The notes under the pieces: model-generated
The model's input: the letters and a program-made list of their open reading frames with translations, nothing else
What the model was told of the DNA's origin: nothing
Database searches by the model: none
Assembly: GCA_045644465.1 (NCBI GenBank)
Contig: JAZRGV010000006.1
Location: 124,001 to 188,000 of the forward strand
Origin: HGM04593 sp045644465
GTDB lineage: Bacteria > Bacteroidota > Bacteroidia > Bacteroidales > Bacteroidaceae
DNA length: 64,000 nt
Direction of reading: 5' to 3'
Translations under genes and position numbers: made by a program
Shown here: positions 1 to 5,643 of the stretch, piece by piece
Position numbering within the stretch: position 1 is the stretch's first letter
How the letters are laid out: every line of letters begins with the position of its first letter

Positions 1-108
1 ATTTCAAAGCTACCTTTTGCGGTAACTTTCTTTATTCCCACGCTTTGTGATTTTAGTCGCGAACCTATGATGAATGGAGAGGAATGATGTGCGGTATAAT
101 ACAGCAAC

Positions 109-326
109 TGTTTAGCAAAAAACAATGTCTCTTCCGAAAAGATACGATATTTGTAGCAAAATTACATAAAATATCTTAACGAATTGCAAATCATTCAATA
201 AATATTGTGGTTTTGCAAAAGATTAATTTCTAAAATGAATGATTTGTTTAGCAAAAAACAAATATCTGATAGTTATAGTATTAGTAATCAATAAGCAATC
301 TCTTTTAAAAAATCTTTTCGGAAGAG
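109..326. repeat. Inverted and direct repeats flanking a possible invertible promoter segment
   Basis: A perfect 15-nt inverted repeat lies at 129-143 (CTCTTCCGAAAAGAT) and 312-326 (ATCTTTTCGGAAGAG), with 168 bp between the arms. A perfect 17-nt direct repeat (TGTTTAGCAAAAAACAA) lies at 109-125 and 245-261. The enclosed DNA carries a leftward Bacteroidetes-type promoter and sits directly upstream of a surface-protein gene. This is the usual arrangement of recombinase-switched promoters in this order. No invertase gene is present in the window, so inversion is inferred. The rest of 1-370 shows no gene with an ATG start. Confidence 0.45.
157..190 (-). promoter_or_regulatory. Leftward promoter inside the inverted-repeat segment
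   Basis: Read on the minus strand, TTTG (190-187) is followed after 22 nt by TAATTTTG (164-157), which matches the Bacteroidetes -33/-7 pattern. In the present orientation it points away from the BspA-like gene at 371. Inverting 129-326 would place its -7 box at about 291-298 on the plus strand, some 70 nt before that start codon. Confidence 0.4.
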
Positions 327-370
327 AATTGTAAAAAACTAAATAAAAAATAATACTAAAAACTACTTTT

Positions 371-1831
371 ATGAAAAAATTAAACCTACTATTTACAGCA
401 ATTTTACTACTATGCTGCGTGGGAAATGCGAAGGCTCATGATTTTGAGTATGGCCGTATTTATTACAGAATTACGGATAGTAATAATAAAACAGTAGAAG
501 TCGTATATAGAGGTTCTTATTCTAATCAATATGATGAGTATTCTGGTAATGTAACTATTCCGGAAATTGTTAGTTATAATAGAAATACTTACAGTGTTAC
601 AAGCATAGGAGAAGATGCGTTCTTTCAATGTTCTAATCTTACAAGCATAACAATCCCTAACAGCGTTACAAACATTGGGGATTTTGCATTCCAATGTTGC
701 TCCGGTCTTACAAGCATTACAATTCCTAATAGTGTTACAAGCATTGGAAACCTTGCGTTTGCTAGTTGCTCCGGTCTTAATAGTGTGATAATTGGCAACA
801 GTGTAACAAGTATTGGAAATTATGCATTCTCTGGTTGCTCCGGCCTTGCAAGCATTACGATTGGTAACAGTGTTACAAGCATTGGATTTGAGGCGTTCTC
901 TGATTGCCCCAGACTTGGGAGTATTATTGTTTACCCAGGTAATACAAAGTATGATAGCCGTGATAATTGTAATGCTATTATTGAAACAGCCAACAATACA
1001 CTTATTGCCGGTTGTAGAAACACAGTGATTCCTAATGGTATTACAAGCATTGGAATGGGAGCATTCGATGGCTGTTCCGGTCTTACAAGTATTATAATAC
1101 CTAGCAGTGTTGCAAGCATTGGAAAGGAAGCGTTCTATGATTGCTCCGGACTTAAAACTGTTATAAACCTTTCAAATTTAAAATTTAGTGTAGGCTCGAC
1201 AGATTATGGCTATATTACATATTATGCAGATAAGGTAATTAGTGCTGAAATTGAAAATGATTTTATTTTTAGTGTAGTAAATGGTGTAAACACGTTAATT
1301 GGTTATTTGGGTCACGAAACGGATTTGACCTTGCCTGTTGATTATAAAGGTGCAAGTTATTCAATTGGCGAAAAAGCATTCAATGGTAATAAAACTATTA
1401 CAAGCATTACAATTCCTAACAACGTTACAAACATTGGATATGGGGCGTTCTATGGTTGCTCAGCCCTTACAAGTGTAACAATTGGTAGTAATGTTACAAG
1501 CATTGGAGAGAGTGCTTTTGCATATTGTTATAATATTATTGATATTAAACTGATGGCTGAAAAGCCAATCAGGAGCAATGCGAATATATTTTCAAATGCT
1601 GTTTATGACAATGCTACCTTATATGTTCCTACAGGAACTAAATCGCTATACGAAAAACGCGAACCTTGGAATATGTTCTTTAATATGCAAGAAATAGACT
1701 ATACCGGCATTGAGGATATTAATGCAGAAAACGGAAATGTAAAAACCATTTATGACCTACATGGGCACCGCGTAGAGAACCCGACAGGGGGTATATACAT
1801 TGTCAACGGCAAAAAAATATTCATTAAATAA
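371..1831 (+). CDS. BspA-like leucine-rich repeat surface protein
   Basis: A 486-residue secreted protein. It starts with a lipid-rich signal peptide (about residues 1-22, ending near GNAKA). Most of the rest consists of LRR_5/BspA repeats of about 23 residues, with the recurring pattern 'LTSITIPNSVTSIG..AF..CSGL', in blocks at about 73-176, 213-265 and 335-395. A less repetitive insert separates the last two blocks. The end (about 440-486) is the 'IYDLHGHRV...GIYIVNGKK' tail shared with other secreted proteins of this window. BspA-type proteins are exposed adhesins that bind host or bacterial surfaces; that role is inferred here. The repeats are also visible in the DNA as tandem units of about 69 bp, so copy number could vary. 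The upstream DNA looks like an invertible promoter, which would make expression phase-variable. Confidence 0.85.
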   Translation: MKKLNLLFTAILLLCCVGNAKAHDFEYGRIYYRITDSNNKTVEVVYRGSYSNQYDEYSGNVTIPEIVSYNRNTYSVTSIGEDAFFQCSNLTSITIPNSVTNIGDFAFQCCSGLTSITIPNSVTSIGNLAFASCSGLNSVIIGNSVTSIGNYAFSGCSGLASITIGNSVTSIGFEAFSDCPRLGSIIVYPGNTKYDSRDNCNAIIETANNTLIAGCRNTVIPNGITSIGMGAFDGCSGLTSIIIPSSVASIGKEAFYDCSGLKTVINLSNLKFSVGSTDYGYITYYADKVISAEIENDFIFSVVNGVNTLIGYLGHETDLTLPVDYKGASYSIGEKAFNGNKTITSITIPNNVTNIGYGAFYGCSALTSVTIGSNVTSIGESAFAYCYNIIDIKLMAEKPIRSNANIFSNAVYDNATLYVPTGTKSLYEKREPWNMFFNMQEIDYTGIEDINAENGNVKTIYDLHGHRVENPTGGIYIVNGKKIFIK

Positions 1832-1842
1832 TATAAATAAAT

Positions 1843-1882
1843 GACAAATGCTCTCAAAGTTCAAACTTTGGGGGCATTTGTC
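1843..1882 (+). terminator. Rho-independent terminator of the BspA-like gene
   Basis: A long hairpin with arms 1843-1860 and 1865-1882 and a 4-nt loop TCAA. The outer arms are GACAAATGC/GCATTTGTC. The stem is followed by a short T-rich stretch. The remainder up to 2055 shows no gene. Confidence 0.75.
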
Positions 1883-2055
1883 GTTTTGCGATTAATAAGA
1901 ATTGGGCTGACGCAGCATCCTATCCCTACATGCGCGATTGTAAAGGTGAATTCTTTTTTAAAAAAACGGTATGGTGTTGAGCAAGAAATTTCTTTTTATT
2001 GTAGAAGTTGAAGTCAAAGTAGCTATCGGTTCTTCTTTAATAATAGTATTTTAGT

Positions 2056-2063
2056 TATCTTCG
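2056..2063 (+). promoter_or_regulatory. -7 box for the GH10-like gene
   Basis: TATCTTCG, a one-mismatch match to TAnnTTTG, lies 20 nt before the ATG at 2084. The same TATCTTCG/TACCTTCG form precedes several other genes in this window. Confidence 0.4.
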
Positions 2064-2083
2064 CAAACATTAAAGAACATTAT

Positions 2084-3580
2084 ATGAAAAAACGACTATA
2101 TCTTTTTCTTTTGATGGCAATCATCGTTGCGTGCGTTAACGCCAGGCAGGTGAATGGTGTGCACCCCAAGCGCGAGTTTCGTGGTGCATGGATACAGGCT
2201 GTAAATGGACAATTCGCCGGGATGAGCGAGGAACAGATGAAAAGCTACCTGATAGAGATGCTCGACAATCTGCAAAAGGTGAATGTAAATGCTGTAATCT
2301 TCCAGGTGCGTGTAGAGGGTGATGCTCTCTATCCGTCGCCATACGAGCCTTGGAGCCGTTACCTCACAGGTGAGCAGGGCTGCTCGCCGGGGTGGGACCC
2401 ATTGGCTTTTATGGTTAGGGAGTGTCACAGTCGTAATATGGAACTGCATGCATGGATAAACCCGTATCGTGCACGAACCAAAACCACCAAGCTCATTGCT
2501 CTTGAGCACCCGAGCATGAAAACACCCGATAAGTTCATAGAGTATCAGGGACAGCTCTATTTCAACCCCGCATTGCAGTATAACCGCGACCATATATGCC
2601 GAATTGTGAGGGATATCCTTACACGTTACGATGTCGATGGTTTGCACATCGATGACTATTTCTATCCTTATCCGGTGAAAGGCTTTGAGTTTCCCGATGA
2701 CAAATGGTTCGAAATAAGCGGCTTTGCCGACAGGGCTGCATGGCGACGCGAGAATATTAATCATCTTATATATCAGCTTCATCGCACGGTACGCGAGGTG
2801 AAGCCATGGGTAAAGTTCGGCGTATCGCCATTTGGAATCTATCGCAACGAAAAGAGCTGGGAGTTGGGCAGCAACACCAATGGCCTGCAGTGCTATGACG
2901 ACCTGAATGCCGACGTTCTGTTTTGGATAGAGCAGGGGTGGGTCGATTATTGTATTCCGCAGCTTTATTGGGAGATTGGGCATCCGGCTGCCGATTATGA
3001 AGAGCTTGTGGCGTGGTGGGCAAAACATGCGTCGGGCCGCCCATTGTATGTGGGGCAGGACGTGGTGCGTACGGTCAATGCAAAGGATTCTACGGCTTTG
3101 TGTGGTCATCAGCAACAGAGAAAATATGAACTGCAGCGTGCGAACAGTAATATATCGGGCTCTTGCTTCTGGGATGCAGCCTCGGCAGCAAATAATATGC
3201 AGGGCTACCGCGATTTCCTTGCAAACGGCTACTACAAATACCCGGCATTCATGCCCAAGGCGTCATTCATAGACAACAAGGCTCCTGCTAAGGTAAAGGG
3301 CATTCGCCTGGTTGAGGACGAGGATGGCAAGATGCTTCTATGGCTTGTTGATGCTAAAGCCACCAAGGATGTTATGAATGCTCCACATCGTTTTGTGGTT
3401 TATTGTTTTGCAAAGGGTGAAAAGGTTGACATTGAAAACCCGGCGCATATACTGCAAATAACGGACAAACCATTCTTGAGACTCCCGCAAGGAATGGATG
3501 GCGACTATGTCTTTGTCGTTACAGTTCTCGACCGCCTGCAGAACGAGTCGAAAGGTGTGAAATATAAAGTAAGTATGTGA
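2084..3580 (+). CDS. Secreted GH10-like (GHL10/DUF187) glycoside hydrolase
   Basis: A 498-residue protein with an N-terminal signal peptide (about 1-20). The barrel domain opens with 'REFRGAWIQAV' and contains 'NVNAVIFQVR', 'ELHAWINPYRA' and 'DGLHIDDYFYPYP', with Asp190-Asp191 in the last motif. These are hallmarks of the YngK/GHL10 family, distant relatives of GH10 that are thought to act on glycans, possibly cell-wall-linked. The conserved 'DYCIPQLYWE' segment follows, and a fibronectin-like C-terminal domain starts at about residue 400. The substrate cannot be told from sequence. The stop codon overlaps the ATG of the acetyltransferase gene by 4 bp, so the two genes are probably co-translated. 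Confidence 0.8.
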   Translation: MKKRLYLFLLMAIIVACVNARQVNGVHPKREFRGAWIQAVNGQFAGMSEEQMKSYLIEMLDNLQKVNVNAVIFQVRVEGDALYPSPYEPWSRYLTGEQGCSPGWDPLAFMVRECHSRNMELHAWINPYRARTKTTKLIALEHPSMKTPDKFIEYQGQLYFNPALQYNRDHICRIVRDILTRYDVDGLHIDDYFYPYPVKGFEFPDDKWFEISGFADRAAWRRENINHLIYQLHRTVREVKPWVKFGVSPFGIYRNEKSWELGSNTNGLQCYDDLNADVLFWIEQGWVDYCIPQLYWEIGHPAADYEELVAWWAKHASGRPLYVGQDVVRTVNAKDSTALCGHQQQRKYELQRANSNISGSCFWDAASAANNMQGYRDFLANGYYKYPAFMPKASFIDNKAPAKVKGIRLVEDEDGKMLLWLVDAKATKDVMNAPHRFVVYCFAKGEKVDIENPAHILQITDKPFLRLPQGMDGDYVFVVTVLDRLQNESKGVKYKVSM

Positions 3581-4023
3581 TGAACAATATAAGAATATTT
3601 GAAGTAACCGACGTTAAGGCGGAATATATCGACGCTGTGAACCGTCTGTTGGTGCAGCTCTCCTCTTCGCCATCTCTTTTCACAGCGGAGCAGCTTGAGG
3701 GTATCGTTGCTTCGCCCTCTTCGCATCTTTTCTTTGCCGAGTGCAACGGCAGTGTGGCGGGGATGCTCACTCTTGGCGGTTATCTTGCTCCTACAGGGCG
3801 CAAGCTGTGGATTGAGGATGTTGTTGTGGATGAGGCTATGCGTGGTTACTCTATAGGGCGCAAGCTTGTTGAGCACGCCATTGGCTTTGCTAAGAGATAT
3901 GGCAAGGGCACACTTATGCTTACCTCGCGACCATCGCGTGTGGCAGCGAATAACCTGTATCGTTCGTGTGGATTTGAGCCAAAGGAGACCAATATGTACC
4001 GCATGCCGCTCGATGCGGAATAA
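3577..4023 (+). CDS. GNAT-family N-acetyltransferase
   Basis: A 148-residue single-domain GNAT protein. The acetyl-CoA binding motif is 'VVVDEAMRGYSIGRKLVEHA' (about residues 87-106), preceded by 'AGMLTLGGY' and followed by 'NLYRSCGFEPKETNMYR', typical of small acetyltransferases. Its ATG overlaps the stop of the upstream glycosidase gene (ATGA), so the two form an operon. It ends at the base before the end of the convergent sigma-like gene, leaving no intergenic space. The acetylated substrate is unknown. Confidence 0.8.
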   Translation: MMNNIRIFEVTDVKAEYIDAVNRLLVQLSSSPSLFTAEQLEGIVASPSSHLFFAECNGSVAGMLTLGGYLAPTGRKLWIEDVVVDEAMRGYSIGRKLVEHAIGFAKRYGKGTLMLTSRPSRVAANNLYRSCGFEPKETNMYRMPLDAE

Positions 4024-4659
4024 TCAATTGCTTGTCAATGTCTTGAGCTTGTTCAGTAACGCGAGCAGTGCGCGGTGTTTGGCCATCGCAATGGTGCTTT
4101 GAACATGTTTCTGCGATAGCTCGTGTATCTCTTTGTTAGTGTTGATGTAGGGCCATATTGCTGGTGCTGCAGTCATTGCGTCTTTTTCCTCTATGACCAG
4201 CTGCCACAATATCACTCTGTCGCGTTCCTTGAGCATTCTGTATGCTTCCCACACCGGTTGGTTCTCGTTCTCCTCCTCGGCAGTGAAGTGGTTGAGGTAT
4301 TCTATTATTTCGGGTGTTGACGGAATTATCTCGCGGTCGTTGCGTTTTTTCTCGGCTTTGACTCGGCTCGCGAAATAGTGCATAGAGCACGATGCCAGGT
4401 AGCTGTTGAGAGAGCATCCGTTCTTGCCCTCCCACATCTTTAGTATCTTCCAGTTGTCGTTTGACAGATACTCATATAGCTCTCCCACAAGCATATTGCA
4501 ATCATCCTCCTTGTAAAGGGTGGTTGAAATGTATGTGAGAAAGTGTTTACATTTTTCCTTAAAAAAATATTCATGAAGTTTGTTGTTTGTTGGAACAGCT
4601 GTTAGTCCATCAATCAATTCTCTGTCGCTCATTAGAGCATACTGCCTTTTCTGTAACAT
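4024..4659 (-). CDS. Sigma-70-like (ECF-type) regulatory protein
   Basis: A 211-residue, helix-rich cytoplasmic protein. 'MSDRELIDGLTAV', a central region with 'LVGELYEYLSNDNWKIL' and 'CSLNSYLASCSMHYFASRVK', and a C-terminal helical part ('HELSQKHVQSTIAMAKHRALLALL') recall the diverged sigma-factor-like proteins of Bacteroidales, with the last part in the position of a region 4 helix-turn-helix. No single motif is decisive, so the sigma role is tentative. The gene abuts the convergent GNAT gene. Its upstream side is a stretch of about 280 nt that contains the candidate structured RNA at 4722-4941. The nearest convincing promoter lies upstream of that RNA, so this gene may be expressed by read-through. 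Confidence 0.5.
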   Translation of the reverse strand: MLQKRQYALMSDRELIDGLTAVPTNNKLHEYFFKEKCKHFLTYISTTLYKEDDCNMLVGELYEYLSNDNWKILKMWEGKNGCSLNSYLASCSMHYFASRVKAEKKRNDREIIPSTPEIIEYLNHFTAEEENENQPVWEAYRMLKERDRVILWQLVIEEKDAMTAAPAIWPYINTNKEIHELSQKHVQSTIAMAKHRALLALLNKLKTLTSN

Positions 4660-4721
4660 GAATAAATAGTGTTAATATACCAACTTGGCCCAAAAACTAT
4701 TGAGCAGGTGCTTTTTAATAT

Positions 4722-4941
4722 ATACAAAAATGACGTGGGCGTACTTATTCACAGAAGGTACGACCAAGCACCTGAACGAACATAAGCACACCCACGCATC
4801 AGCGCAGGCTTCTTGTGCCTATTGCTTGTTCGTTGGTTGTTTTTGGTCGTTTTACCGTGAATGCAATAGCATTAAAGCCGTATAGTTCAAATTATAGCCA
4901 CACGATGTGTGTGCTATTAAAACAGTATGTCATTTCTGCTT
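4722..4941 (-). ncRNA. Candidate structured non-coding RNA (about 215 nt) or structured leader
   Basis: The RNA is read on the minus strand from a promoter at 4980-4948. The ends pair: 4938-4929 with 4734-4725 (10 bp including one G-U). A 5' hairpin uses 4894-4903 with 4907-4917. A long interrupted arm pairs 4747-4752/4857-4862, 4757-4759/4854-4856, 4760-4767/4843-4850, 4775-4782/4827-4834, 4785-4788/4823-4826 and 4806-4809/4817-4820. Alternative pairings exist: 4705-4713/4766-4774, and 4734-4748/4782-4796 (15 bp, two G-U), the latter followed by a U run on the minus strand. All wobbles are G-U only if the minus strand is transcribed. The closed, rod-like shape resembles 6S-type RNAs, but the family is not identified. 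No convincing ORF lies in it. Confidence 0.5.
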
Positions 4942-4947
4942 TACTCG

Positions 4948-4980
4948 CAAAGATAATCACAAACGAGCAAAAAATGCAAA
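4948..4980 (-). promoter_or_regulatory. Promoter of the structured RNA
   Basis: Minus strand TTTG (4980-4977), 21 nt, then TATCTTTG (4955-4948). This is a full match to the Bacteroidetes consensus. The predicted start (about 4941) falls just before the closing stem of the RNA. Confidence 0.6.
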
Positions 4981-5074
4981 GCTTGCTTTGATATTTTTTA
5001 CAGCGAGTGCAGATTATCTTCGAGCGTAGCTCAAAGAACTTTTGAATAAAGCAAAAAATGCAAAGCTTGCTTTG
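4967..5074. repeat. Pair of 24-nt direct repeats with internal palindromes
   Basis: Identical 24-nt units lie at 4967-4990 and 5051-5074. Each contains the palindrome CAAAGC-TT-GCTTTG. The similarity continues weakly for about 30 nt after each unit (GCGAGT...ATCTT), so the original duplication was about 58 bp. The first unit supplies the -33 element of the RNA promoter. No gene is seen in 4942-5129. Confidence 0.6.
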
Positions 5075-5129
5075 TTTTTTTTGTTGCGAGTTTAAAATAT
5101 CTTAGAGGTGGAACCTCCTATTCATTCCT

Positions 5130-5528
5130 TTATGTATTGGTATAGAAATCGAAAGCTTCAAAAATATCCTGTTTGGTACATTGTCTTGTGGTGTATTTGC
5201 CGCACTTGTCGATAAGTAGCACTGCATCAAGCCCCTCGGCACAAATGTGTGAGAATATCTCCTCATACATGTTGCAGTTGAACGAGAAACGGTGGTAGTG
5301 CTCTTTGGTGAAATGTACAAAGGTATGAAGCTTATCTGTTTGAATTTTATTGAAGATTACCGAAAGGAACAATGAACAGGTGTATGAAGCAACAAGAACC
5401 TCCTCGTTGCTTTGTGGCTTGAACTTGCCGAATGCCTTGATGAACGGCTCGCCGAACCTTGTGTCGAGTTCGGAAACGCCCGTAATGCGACACAAACAGT
5501 TGCTTATATCATTGTTTCTCCCTTTCAT
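5130..5528 (-). CDS. Hypothetical protein, 132 residues
   Basis: I do not recognise this protein. It has no signal peptide or obvious membrane segment and has mixed composition with several cysteines and histidines. Visible segments include 'DTRFGEPFIKAFGKFKP', 'FVHFTKEHYHRFSFNCNMY' and 'DAVLLIDKCGKYTTRQ'. The ATG at 5528 lies only about 6 nt downstream of a TACCTTCG -7-like box, which would imply a leaderless or nearly leaderless message. It is divergent from the outer-membrane protein gene at 5644. The opposite strand in this region has only short competing frames, and a real gene is likely but not certain. Confidence 0.55.
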   Translation of the reverse strand: MKGRNNDISNCLCRITGVSELDTRFGEPFIKAFGKFKPQSNEEVLVASYTCSLFLSVIFNKIQTDKLHTFVHFTKEHYHRFSFNCNMYEEIFSHICAEGLDAVLLIDKCGKYTTRQCTKQDIFEAFDFYTNT

Positions 5529-5533
5529 TACTG

Positions 5534-5541
5534 CGAAGGTA
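5534..5541 (-). promoter_or_regulatory. -7 box of the 132-residue orphan gene
   Basis: Minus strand TACCTTCG at 5541-5534, directly before the ATG at 5528. The spacing leaves almost no 5' untranslated region. Confidence 0.35.
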
Positions 5542-5594
5542 TATGTTTTTTTATCGACTTTATCATAATTTTAATAATTAAATTAAACTTTTTA

Positions 5595-5602
5595 TACTTT
5601 TG
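5595..5602 (+). promoter_or_regulatory. -7 box of the outer-membrane beta-barrel gene
   Basis: TACTTTTG matches TAnnTTTG and lies 41 nt before the ATG at 5644. No clear TTTG was seen at -33. Confidence 0.45.
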
Positions 5603-5643
5603 TAAATCAAAAACAAAGTAATATAATTAGAAAGCTATTGAGT

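Noticed and set aside
1..170. An open minus-strand frame running out of the left edge (reads like 'RIFSEETLFFAKQLL')
   Set aside because: It has no ATG, begins inside the inverted-repeat region, and no known domain is recognisable. It may be part of a repeated leader, but there is not enough sequence to call a gene.
613..1180. Regular repeats of about 69 bp that could suggest a CRISPR-like array
   Set aside because: The repeats stay in frame and encode the BspA leucine-rich units; there are no unique spacers of constant length.
2096..3115. Long minus-strand open frame (339 codons) opposite the GH10-like gene
   Set aside because: Mirror of a well-supported gene with clear motifs on the plus strand; its translation has no recognisable domain.
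4685..4885. A 66-codon plus-strand frame within the structured RNA region
   Set aside because: No family resemblance, no promoter on that strand, and the base pairing pattern favours minus-strand RNA.
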